Shown here: positions 1 through 4,686 of the stretch, one piece after another | Position numbering within the stretch: position 1 is the stretch's first letter | Layout: every line of letters starts with the position of its first letter | From: JBJSXF01 sp046086225 | GTDB lineage: Bacteria; Actinomycetota; Acidimicrobiia; IMCC26256; PALSA-610 | Direction: 5' to 3' | Assembly (NCBI GenBank): GCA_046086225.1 | Contig: JBJSXF010000056.1 | Location: 1-5,272 of the forward strand | Length of the DNA: 5,272 nt | Notes under the pieces: generated by a model | What the model was told of the DNA's origin: nothing | What the model saw: the letters and a program-made list of their open reading frames with translations, nothing else | Database searches by the model: none | Position numbers and translations under genes: made by a program

Positions 1-514
1 CCGCATGGCCGGACGCATCCTCGGCATGGGCGACGTCGTGACCCTCATCGAGAAGGTCGAGATGACCTTTGCCGAGGAGGAGAAGCGGCGGGCCGAGGAG
101 ATCCTCGCCGAGGGTCGGCTCACCCTCGAGGACTTCCTCGAGCAGATGCAGCAGGTGAAGCGGATGGGGCCGCTCCAGAACGTGCTCGGAATGCTCCCGG
201 GCATGCCCAAGGAGCTCAAGAACGCCGAGATCGACGACCGCGAGCTCGATCGGGTCGAGGCGATCATCCGATCGATGACCCTCGACGAGCGGCGACGGCC
301 CGAGATCATCAATGGGTCCCGCCGCACCCGGATCGCCCGGGGGAGCGGCACATCGCCGGGCGAGGTCAACCAGCTGCTCAAGCAGTTCAAGCAGGTCCAG
401 CAGATGATGCGGGGCATGCCCGGTGTGGGCAAGAAGGGGAAGAAGGGCAAGAAGGGCAAGGGACCACGGGTTCCCGGGCTCCCGGCGGGCATTCCCGGCC
501 TCCCGTCGGCCTGA
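1..514 (+). CDS. ffh: Signal recognition particle protein Ffh, C-terminal part (5' end outside window)
   Basis: Ffh is the SRP54-type GTPase that binds 4.5S RNA and signal peptides and delivers nascent membrane proteins to FtsY. Only the C-terminal 170 or so codons are here; the frame is open to the left edge, so the ATG at 5 is internal. The first visible residues (GRILGMGDV) are the end of the NG domain and linker. The methionine-rich M domain follows, with the 4.5S RNA-binding helix marked by GSRRTRIARGSG at residues 104-115 counted from that ATG. Further Met clusters (QQMMRGMPG, about 132-140) fit the signal-peptide groove. The protein ends in a Lys/Gly run and a Pro/Gly-rich tail. The TGA stop is at 512-514. 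It lies 53 nt upstream of rpsP on the same strand, a common actinobacterial arrangement. The family call is very secure. Confidence 0.97.
   Translation, partial: RMAGRILGMGDVVTLIEKVEMTFAEEEKRRAEEILAEGRLTLEDFLEQMQQVKRMGPLQNVLGMLPGMPKELKNAEIDDRELDRVEAIIRSMTLDERRRPEIINGSRRTRIARGSGTSPGEVNQLLKQFKQVQQMMRGMPGVGKKGKKGKKGKGPRVPGLPAGIPGLPSA
431..457 (+). repeat. Three tandem 9-bp repeats in the ffh 3' end
   Basis: Three consecutive copies of AAGAAGGGN, followed by a partial fourth, encode the Lys-Lys-Gly run in the Ffh C-terminal tail. They are in frame, so copy number could change without breaking the gene. A basic tail after the M domain could add non-specific RNA or ribosome contact, but that is inference. 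Confidence 0.8.
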
Positions 515-516
515 AG

Positions 517-522
517 TAGTCT
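517..522 (+). promoter_or_regulatory. Candidate -10 box (TAGTCT) upstream of rpsP
   Basis: TAGTCT fits the actinobacterial TANNNT/TAGNNT -10 pattern and lies just after the ffh stop codon. Transcription would begin near 529, giving a leader of about 38 nt before the rpsP TTG. No good -35 is visible; TTCCCG at 492-497 is a weak candidate with a 19-nt spacer. The same hexamer recurs before rplS at 2528, followed in both cases by TCGCCGTC. That repetition is the main support. Confidence 0.4.
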
Positions 523-555
523 TCGCCGTCCGATCCGGGCCATTGCGCCCTCACC

Positions 556-560
556 AGGAG
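556..560 (+). promoter_or_regulatory. Ribosome binding site AGGAG for rpsP
   Basis: AGGAG lies 7 nt upstream of the TTG at 568. It decides the start: translation from this TTG gives the canonical S16 N-terminus MAVKIRLMRVGKKKQP. Confidence 0.85.
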
Positions 561-567
561 CACCTCG

Positions 568-984
568 TTGGCAGTCAAGATCCGTCTGATGCGCGTCGGC
601 AAGAAGAAGCAGCCGAGCTACCGCATTGTCGTCGCCGATGGTCGCAGCCCCCGCGACGGCCGGTTCATCGAGATCCTCGGGCAGTACGCCCCGCGGCAGG
701 AGCCCTCGGTGGTGAACCTCGACAACGAGCGAGCTCTCCACTGGCTCCGAAACGGCGCCCAGCCGACCGAGACGGTCGCCAAGCTCCTCCACATCTCGGG
801 CGTGTTCGGGGAGTTCGAGCGGGCAGCGGGCAAGCCGGCAGCGGCTCAGCCGAAGGCGAAGACGCCCAAGGCGAAGACGGTGAAGGAAGCGCCGCCGGCC
901 GCCGACTCGGGCGAAGAGAGCGCGACGGCTGCGGATGACGCCGCCACCGAGGCTCTGGCCGAGGAGCAGGCCTCCGATGAGTGA
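568..984 (+). CDS. rpsP: 30S ribosomal protein S16 with long C-terminal tail
   Basis: S16 is a primary 16S rRNA-binding protein needed for assembly of the 30S body. The protein is 138 aa. Residues 1 to about 80 are the conserved S16 core (MAVKIRLMRVGKKKQP at the N-terminus, then RIVVADGRSPRDGRFIEILG). The core normally makes up almost the whole protein, about 80-90 aa. Residues from about 85 to 138 form a low-complexity Ala/Lys/Pro tail (PKAKTPKAKT, from a direct repeat at 853-864 and 868-879) that turns acidic at the end. Long S16 tails are known in actinobacteria. The start is a TTG with AGGAG 7 nt upstream. The stop overlaps the start of the downstream KH gene by 8 nt, so the two are probably translationally coupled. 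The call is secure. Confidence 0.97.
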   Translation: MAVKIRLMRVGKKKQPSYRIVVADGRSPRDGRFIEILGQYAPRQEPSVVNLDNERALHWLRNGAQPTETVAKLLHISGVFGEFERAAGKPAAAQPKAKTPKAKTVKEAPPAADSGEESATAADDAATEALAEEQASDE

Positions 985-1324
985 CGAGTTCGAGGACGAG
1001 CTCGAAGACGACGAACTCGAGGAAGAGCTCGAGGACGACGACTTCGACGACGATGACGACGACCGCGACGGCAACCGGGCGGGCGGCGCCCGGGCCCGCG
1101 CTGCGGTCGAGCACATCGCCCGGCACCTCGTCGATGACCCCTCGGGCGTGTTCGTCGATGCCAAGGATCGGGGTGGTTCCGTCGACCTGCTCGTGCACGC
1201 GAGCCCGGGCGACCTCGGTCGCATCATCGGTCGGCGCGGTCGCGTGATCCAGGCCGTGCGGCAGATCGCCCGGGCAGCCGGCTCGACCGAAGGCGTTCGG
1301 GTGAGCGTCGAGGTGGCGGAGTAG
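977..1324 (+). CDS. khpA: KH-domain RNA-binding protein, KhpA (YlqC) family, with acidic N-terminal arm
   Basis: KhpA-type proteins are small single-KH RNA chaperones encoded between rpsP and rimM in many Gram-positive bacteria; in some species they act with KhpB/Jag on RNA stability and cell division. This protein is 115 aa when started at the ATG at 977, which has GAGGAG 10 nt upstream; I reject a longer in-frame start at 935, deep inside rpsP. Residues about 38-115 are the KH fold, with the GxxG RNA-binding loop GRRG at 85-88 inside GRIIGRRGRVIQAVRQI. Residues 3-31 are extraordinarily acidic (23 Asp/Glu of 29), interrupted only by four hydrophobic Leu/Phe positions, one more Phe or Leu, and one Arg. 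The arm has no counterpart in the standard family, whose members are about 75-80 aa. The gene overlaps the rpsP stop by 8 nt and ends 4 nt before rimM. Confidence 0.9.
   Translation: MSDEFEDELEDDELEEELEDDDFDDDDDDRDGNRAGGARARAAVEHIARHLVDDPSGVFVDAKDRGGSVDLLVHASPGDLGRIIGRRGRVIQAVRQIARAAGSTEGVRVSVEVAE
1318..1321 (+). promoter_or_regulatory. Ribosome binding site GGAG for rimM
   Basis: GGAG lies 7 nt upstream of the TTG at 1329 and overlaps the last codons of the KH gene. It supports the TTG start, after which the conserved RimM N-terminus begins almost at once. Confidence 0.65.
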
Positions 1325-1328
1325 CCCG

Positions 1329-1799
1329 TTGCCCGAGCGGCTCGAGGTCGGCCGGATCGGCCGGGCCCACGGCCTGCACGGTGAGGTGAGCGTGGCTCCG
1401 GTTACGAACCGTCCCGAACGGTTCGCGGTGGGCAGCGTCCTCTTCGTCGACGACCGTCGTCTCGTGATCGAGACGTCGCGGCCCCATCAGGATCGGTTCC
1501 TCGTCCGCTTCGCGGGCGTCGCCGATCGGACCGCGGCCGAAGGGCTGCGGGGTTCGCGCCTGCGGGCCGACCCGCTCCCCGAGGCGCCGCCCGGTGAGGT
1601 CTGGGTGCACGAGGTGATCGGCGCCGAGGTGGTCGACCGTGCGGACCGATCGCTCGGGCGGGTCGTCGCGGTCGAGGCGAACCCGGCCCACGACCTCCTC
1701 GTGCTCTCGGGGGGTGAGCTGGTGCCGATGGTGTTCGTCGTCGACGTCGCGCCCGGTCGCGTCGTGATCGATCCGCCCGAGGGGCTCCTCGACCTGTGA
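1329..1799 (+). CDS. rimM: 16S rRNA processing / ribosome maturation factor RimM
   Basis: RimM binds S19 in the pre-30S particle and promotes maturation of the 16S rRNA 3' (head) domain. The 156-aa length is usual for the family. The N-terminal RimM domain starts with VGRIGRAHGLHGEV (residues 7-20) and runs to about 82. A PRC-barrel domain follows, with VWVHEVIGAEVVD, NPAHDLLVL and the terminal VIDPPEGLLDL, a hallmark ending. The TTG start is chosen because of the nearby GGAG and because it puts the conserved motif at the usual distance from the N-terminus. The stop overlaps the trmD GTG start by 4 nt (GTGA), so the two are probably coupled. Pairing of rimM with trmD is conserved across bacteria. 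Confidence 0.96.
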   Translation: MPERLEVGRIGRAHGLHGEVSVAPVTNRPERFAVGSVLFVDDRRLVIETSRPHQDRFLVRFAGVADRTAAEGLRGSRLRADPLPEAPPGEVWVHEVIGAEVVDRADRSLGRVVAVEANPAHDLLVLSGGELVPMVFVVDVAPGRVVIDPPEGLLDL

Positions 1800-2530
1800 C
1801 GTTCCGGATCGACGTCTTCACGATCTTCCCCGGGTACCTCGACGGACCGCTCGGGCTCTCCCTGGTGGGCCGGGCCCGGGAGGACGATCGGCTCGACCTG
1901 CGTCTCCACGATCCGCGTGCTGCGACGACCGACCGTCACCGCAGCGTCGACGACGAGCCGTTCGGCGGGGGTGCGGGCATGGTCATGACTCCCGGCCCCC
2001 TCTTCGCCGCGGTGGAGGCGGCGGCACCGCCTCGTCCGCTCCTCCTGCTCTCGGCGGGCGGACGGCGCTTCGACCAGGGAGTCGCCCGTGAGCTGGCTGC
2101 GGGGGGCGGCTTCTCCCTCGTTTGCGGACGCTACGAGGGGGTCGATCAGCGGGTTGCCGATCACCTGTGCGACGGGGAGATCTCCGTGGGCGACTACGTG
2201 CTCTCCGGAGGTGAGGCGGCGGCGCTCGTCATCGTCGAGGCGGTCGTCCGACTCCTGCCCGGCGTGATGGGCAACACCGAGTCCGGGGTCGAGGAGTCGT
2301 TCGAAGGTGCGCTGCTCGAATATCCGCAGTACACGCGGCCGGCCGAGTTCCGGGGGTGGGGTGTCCCCGAGGTGCTGCGATCGGGGGATCACGCCCGCAT
2401 CGCCCGGTGGCGACGGGCCCAGGCCGTCCGGCGGACGCTCGCCCGTCGGCCCGACCTCCTGCCCGACGGGCCCGGGCCCGACGACCTCGATCTGCTCCGG
2501 GACTTCCCCGAGGACTCGGGCGACCGCTAG
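1796..2530 (+). CDS. trmD: tRNA (guanine-N1)-methyltransferase TrmD
   Basis: TrmD uses S-adenosylmethionine to methylate G37 at N1 in tRNAs with G36G37, which prevents +1 frameshifting; it is a SPOUT trefoil-knot enzyme and acts as a dimer. The 244-aa length is normal. Visible family motifs are HRSVDDEPFGGGAGMVM (48-64), CGRYEGVDQR (110-119), ISVGDYVLSGGE (129-140), LPGVMGN (154-160), EYPQYTRP (175-182) and SGDHARIARWR (196-206). Arg152 matches E. coli Arg154. At the position of the E. coli catalytic Asp169 this protein has Glu167 (EESF instead of EDSF), with no gap between the two sites. The GTG start overlaps the rimM stop; a loose GAGGGG lies 11 nt upstream. The stop TAG is also the beginning of the candidate rplS promoter box. 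Confidence 0.97.
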   Translation: MTFRIDVFTIFPGYLDGPLGLSLVGRAREDDRLDLRLHDPRAATTDRHRSVDDEPFGGGAGMVMTPGPLFAAVEAAAPPRPLLLLSAGGRRFDQGVARELAAGGGFSLVCGRYEGVDQRVADHLCDGEISVGDYVLSGGEAAALVIVEAVVRLLPGVMGNTESGVEESFEGALLEYPQYTRPAEFRGWGVPEVLRSGDHARIARWRRAQAVRRTLARRPDLLPDGPGPDDLDLLRDFPEDSGDR

Positions 2531-2533
2531 TCT
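2528..2533 (+). promoter_or_regulatory. Candidate -10 box (TAGTCT) for rplS, overlapping the trmD stop
   Basis: TAGTCT begins with the trmD TAG stop codon and is identical to the box before rpsP. Transcription would start near 2540, leaving a leader of about 35 nt. A weak TTCCCC at 2504-2509 lies 18 nt upstream. The shared hexamer, shared TCGCCGTC just downstream and matching leader length make an internal promoter for L19 plausible. The sequence alone cannot prove it. Confidence 0.4.
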
Positions 2534-2569
2534 CCTCCCTTCGCCGTCGCTTCCGTACGGCCCGGAGGA
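2533..2569 (+). promoter_or_regulatory. Possible Shine-Dalgarno-sequestering helix in the rplS leader
   Basis: TCCTCC at 2533-2538 is the exact complement of GGAGGA at 2564-2569, the rplS ribosome binding site (7 nt from its ATG). An 8-bp palindrome, CCGTACGG, lies between them at 2553-2560. A transcript reading through from trmD would contain both arms and could mask the site. A transcript from the candidate promoter would begin after the first arm and leave it free. The complementarity is seen; the regulatory effect is inference. Confidence 0.3.
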
Positions 2570-2575
2570 TCCGTC

Positions 2576-2920
2576 ATGAATCGCACCGATCTCGTCGACC
2601 GCGCCCAGCTGCGTGACGACATCCCCGCCTTCGGCCCGGGGGACACCCTGAAGGTTCACGTCCGGGTGGTCGAGGGCAGCCGGGAGCGGGTCCAGGTGTT
2701 CCAGGGCGTGGTCATCCGTCGGCAGGGCAGCGGCATCCGGGAGACCTTCACGGTCCGGAAGGTGAGCTTCGGGGTCGGGGTGGAGCGCACCTTCCCGGTG
2801 CACACGCCGGTCATCGCCAAGATCGAGGTCGTCACCCGGGGTGACGTCCGCCGGGCCAAGCTCTACTACCTCCGCGACCGCATCGGGAAGGCCGCCAAGG
2901 TCAAGGAGAAGCGGGACTGA
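2576..2920 (+). CDS. rplS: 50S ribosomal protein L19
   Basis: L19 sits at the 30S-50S interface and contributes to an intersubunit bridge. The protein is 114 aa, the normal length for L19. The conserved features are all present in order: GDTLKVHVRVVEG (22-34), VFQGVVIRRQGSGIRETFTV (41-60), GVGVERTFPVH (66-76), VRRAKLYYLRDRIGKAAKVK (91-110). The ATG start has GGAGGA with a 6-7 nt spacer. The gene lies 45 nt downstream of trmD, the largest gap inside the cluster apart from ffh-rpsP. It is followed 19 nt later by the DUF2469 gene, where lepB and rnhB would often be expected. The call is very secure. Confidence 0.98.
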   Translation: MNRTDLVDRAQLRDDIPAFGPGDTLKVHVRVVEGSRERVQVFQGVVIRRQGSGIRETFTVRKVSFGVGVERTFPVHTPVIAKIEVVTRGDVRRAKLYYLRDRIGKAAKVKEKRD

Positions 2921-2939
2921 CCGCAGGAGTCGCGCGGGC

Positions 2940-3233
2940 ATGAGCGCCGAGGATCTCGAGCGCTACGAGACGGAAGTCGAGCTCCAGCTCTTCCGGGAGT
3001 ACCGCGACGTCCTCCCGATGTTCCGCTACGTCATCGAGACGGAGCGACGCTTCTACCTCGCGAACGAGGTCTCGCTCGACGTGCGCCAGGCCGACGGCGC
3101 GACCTGGTTCGACGTGCGCATGCGCGACGCCTGGGTCTGGGACATGTACCGCCCCACGCGCTTCGTGGCCGAGGTGCGGGTCGTGAGCATCAAGGACGTG
3201 AACGTCGAGGAGCTTCCCCGCTCGGAGCTCTAG
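2940..3233 (+). CDS. DUF2469 family protein (Rv2901c-like), function unknown
   Basis: This 97-aa protein belongs to a small family typical of Actinobacteria, called from its N-terminus MSAEDLERYETEVELQLF, the central ETERRFYLANEV (33-44), AWVWDMYRP (64-72) and VSIKDVNVEEL (82-92), which I recall as nearly the same in M. tuberculosis Rv2901c. The function is unknown. It has no signal peptide or membrane segment, is acidic overall and rich in aromatic residues near the C-terminus. The ATG at 2940 is chosen because AGGAG lies 10 nt upstream and the family N-terminus begins exactly there; the frame is open further upstream into rplS, but that stretch is not conserved. Its stop overlaps the yraN start by 1 nt (TAGTG). 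The family conservation next to ribosomal protein and nuclease genes hints at a nucleic-acid or translation-linked role, which is inference. Confidence 0.93.
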   Translation: MSAEDLERYETEVELQLFREYRDVLPMFRYVIETERRFYLANEVSLDVRQADGATWFDVRMRDAWVWDMYRPTRFVAEVRVVSIKDVNVEELPRSEL

Positions 3234-3589
3234 TGCCGAGCGCACGGCGCCTGCTCGGCGATGCGGGGGAGGACGCGGTCGCGGCCTGGTACGAGGCGGC
3301 CGGCTTCGTGATCGTGGCCCGCAACTGGCGGGTGCGGGAAGGCGAGCTCGACCTCGTCGCCGCGGCCGACGACGTGCTCGTGTTCTGCGAGGTGAAGACG
3401 CGTCGCAGCGACCGGTTCGGGCACCCGGCCGAGGCAGTCACCGCCGCCAAGCAGGCTCGGATCCGTCGCGTGGCGGCCCGCTTCCTCGCCGAGACGGATC
3501 GATCGACGAACCGATTGCGCTTCGATGTCGCCGCCGTGCGACCGGGACGCAGCGGTTGGGCCGTCGAGGTCATCGCCGACGCGTTCTGA
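3233..3589 (+). CDS. yraN: YraN / UPF0102 family endonuclease-like protein
   Basis: The YraN (UPF0102) family has a predicted Holliday-junction-resolvase-like PD-(D/E)xK nuclease fold; its cellular role is not established. The protein is 118 aa, the usual length. Family motifs are GDAGEDAVAAWYEAAGF (9-25), NWRVREGELDLVA (31-43), VFCEVKTRRSDRFG (50-63) and LRFDVAAV (95-102). The likely active-site residues are Glu13, Asp40, Glu53 and Lys55, all present. The GTG start overlaps the DUF2469 stop by 1 nt and has GGAG 5 nt upstream, indicating coupling. In many actinobacteria yraN is followed by a ComM/YifB-like ATPase gene and dprA; here the block ends and a gene on the opposite strand follows. 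Confidence 0.95.
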   Translation: MPSARRLLGDAGEDAVAAWYEAAGFVIVARNWRVREGELDLVAAADDVLVFCEVKTRRSDRFGHPAEAVTAAKQARIRRVAARFLAETDRSTNRLRFDVAAVRPGRSGWAVEVIADAF

Positions 3590-3593
3590 GCGG

Positions 3594-3610
3594 ATCCGGG
3601 CTTCCCGGGT
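3594..3610. terminator. Candidate bidirectional stem-loop between convergent genes
   Basis: ATCCGGG (3594-3600) can pair with CCCGGGT (3604-3610) around a 3-nt CTT loop, with one G-T pair. It lies in the 44-nt gap between the stops of yraN (+) and the 71-aa gene (-), where a shared terminator is expected. No T-run follows on either strand, so it is not a canonical intrinsic terminator. Confidence 0.4.
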
Positions 3611-3633
3611 GAGCGCGGGTTGCGTCTGCCGAC

Positions 3634-3849
3634 TCAGCGGCGACGCGAGCGGCGGTGCCAACAGCCGGTGTGCCAGTGGCGGCGGTCTTCGGGAGCGGCG
3701 CGGGGCACGACCACCTCGTGGCCTTCGCCCGGGCGGATCTCGTGGTCGCAGCCGGGACACCGGTAGGTCTTCACCGCCTGGTAAGGCTGGACGTGGCGGA
3801 CGTCGACCGCCTCGGGGTCGTCGTCGGTCCACCCGTGTCCCTGCGGCAC
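3634..3849 (-). CDS. Small CxxC/HxxC putative zinc-binding protein, actinobacterial conserved hypothetical
   Basis: This 71-aa reading frame on the - strand matches a small family I recognise in actinobacteria, usually left as hypothetical or mislabelled ATP/GTP-binding protein. The diagnostic part is KTYRCPGCDHEIRPGEGH (27-44), then a valine-rich segment and RRHWHTGCW (56-64). Cys31, Cys34, His60 and Cys63 form a CxxC-x25-HxxC set suited to one zinc ion. The C-terminus is strongly basic (HRRSRRR). The start is a GTG at 3849-3847 with no Shine-Dalgarno; a TACGGT box lies 7 nt upstream, so it is probably leaderless. The frame is open far upstream, but that sequence is the antisense of the enoyl-CoA hydratase gene and is not protein-like. 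The gene converges on yraN. I do not know its function; nucleic-acid binding is a guess from zinc ligands plus basic tail. Confidence 0.8.
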   Translation of the reverse strand: MPQGHGWTDDDPEAVDVRHVQPYQAVKTYRCPGCDHEIRPGEGHEVVVPRAAPEDRRHWHTGCWHRRSRRR

Positions 3850-3855
3850 GCCGGT

Positions 3856-3862
3856 TACCGTA
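3856..3862. promoter_or_regulatory. Symmetric bidirectional -10 element for a divergent leaderless gene pair
   Basis: The 7-bp TACCGTA reads TACCGT on the + strand (3856-3861 with its preceding T: T3856 A3857 C C G T3861) and TACGGT on the - strand (3862-3857). Both fit TANNNT. Each ends exactly 7 nt before a GTG start codon (3869 on +, 3849 on -), the spacing expected if transcription starts at the first base of the start codon. Neither gene has a Shine-Dalgarno in the 19-bp gap, and no -35 is obvious. Confidence 0.55.
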
Positions 3863-3868
3863 CCGACC

Positions 3869-4654
3869 GTGCCTGCTCTCGAGGTCGAACGCGCCGACGG
3901 CATCGTCACCCTGACGTTGAACCGTCCGGAACGAAAGAACGCAGTGACGCCCGCAATGTGGGTGGACCTCGCGGCGATCCTCACCGAGATCGCTGATCGT
4001 CCCGATGATCGGGTGCTCGTCGTCACCGGGGCCGGTGACGCCTTCTGTTCGGGGGCCGATCTCGCAGCGGCAGGCGAGTCGGGTGGGCCTCCGGGCGTGG
4101 GGGGTGGGATCGCGATGATGCGGTCGGTCGGTCGGGCTGCGCTGCGGCTCCACGAGCTGCCGATTCCGGCGATCGCCGCAGTGAACGGCGTGGCCGCCGG
4201 CGCCGGGTGCAATCTGGCCCTCGGCTGTGACCTGATCCTCGCCTCGGATCGGGCCCGCTTCAGCGAGATCTTCGCCCGTCGGGGCCTCGCGCTCGACTTC
4301 GGTGGTTCGTGGCTGCTGCCCCGACTCGTCGGTCTGCACCGGGCCAAGGAGCTGGCGTTCCTGGCCGAGGTCATCGACGCGGCCGAGGCCGAGCGGATCG
4401 GACTGGTCAACCGGGTCGTGCCCCACGACGACCTGCTCCGAGAGGCTCGGGTGCTGGCCGAGCGGCTGGCGGCCATGCCGCCGCTGCAGCTCGCGGTGAT
4501 CAAGCGGCAGCTCGACGACGGCCTCAACCGGACGATGTCCGAGTCGGTCGAGGCCGAGGGCATCGCCCAATCGCTGATGTTCGCCTCGGCCGACACGGCC
4601 GAGGCGCTCCTTGCGTTCTTCGAGAAGCGCACCCCGCGATTCACCGGCTCGTAG
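3869..4654 (+). CDS. Enoyl-CoA hydratase/isomerase family protein
   Basis: This is a crotonase-superfamily enzyme acting on acyl-CoA thioesters. The 261-aa length is standard. Motifs include VTLTLNRPERKNAV (13-26), GDAFCSGADLAA (56-67, first oxyanion-hole strand) and AAVNGVAAGAGCNLALGCD (103-121, second oxyanion-hole region), followed by DFGGSWLLPRLVGLHRAKEL (143-162) and FFEKRTPRFTGS at the C-terminus. The two glutamates of classical hydratases (rat Glu144 and Glu164) are replaced here by Asn115 and Phe135. Asp143 in LALDFGG falls where PaaG-type isomerases carry their catalytic Asp. An isomerase or another crotonase reaction is therefore more likely than simple hydration; the substrate cannot be read from sequence. 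The GTG start has no Shine-Dalgarno and TACCGT 7 nt upstream, indicating a leaderless mRNA. It is unrelated in pathway to the upstream ribosomal block and is monocistronic here. Confidence 0.93.
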   Translation: MPALEVERADGIVTLTLNRPERKNAVTPAMWVDLAAILTEIADRPDDRVLVVTGAGDAFCSGADLAAAGESGGPPGVGGGIAMMRSVGRAALRLHELPIPAIAAVNGVAAGAGCNLALGCDLILASDRARFSEIFARRGLALDFGGSWLLPRLVGLHRAKELAFLAEVIDAAEAERIGLVNRVVPHDDLLREARVLAERLAAMPPLQLAVIKRQLDDGLNRTMSESVEAEGIAQSLMFASADTAEALLAFFEKRTPRFTGS

Positions 4655-4686
4655 CGACGCCACGGCCCGGGTGGATCCGGGAGTTC

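Noticed and set aside
423..938. 171-codon + strand frame overlapping ffh and rpsP
   Set aside because: Arg-rich out-of-frame shadow of two secure genes.
935..976. Longer start for the KH protein
   Set aside because: The extra residues come from inside the rpsP coding tail, and the ATG at 977 has a suitable GAGGAG upstream.
2467..2480. 14-bp perfect palindrome CGGGCCCGGGCCCG inside trmD
   Set aside because: It encodes ordinary Gly/Pro codons in the TrmD tail and is simple GC repetition; no reason to assign a function.
1487..2941. A 484-codon open frame on the - strand across rimM, trmD and rplS
   Set aside because: It lies opposite three secure genes and is Asp/Arg/Pro-rich with no recognisable domain. 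Long antisense frames are expected at this GC content.
3230..4663. A 477-codon open frame on the - strand across yraN and the enoyl-CoA hydratase-family gene
   Set aside because: Low-complexity Arg/Pro/Gly translation, antisense to two clear genes and in a different frame from the real 71-aa gene.
4667..4682. Small inverted repeat CCCGG/CCGGG just after the crotonase-family stop
   Set aside because: Only 5 bp and GC-only. The 4687-4711 stem-loop nearby is much stronger and explains termination better.
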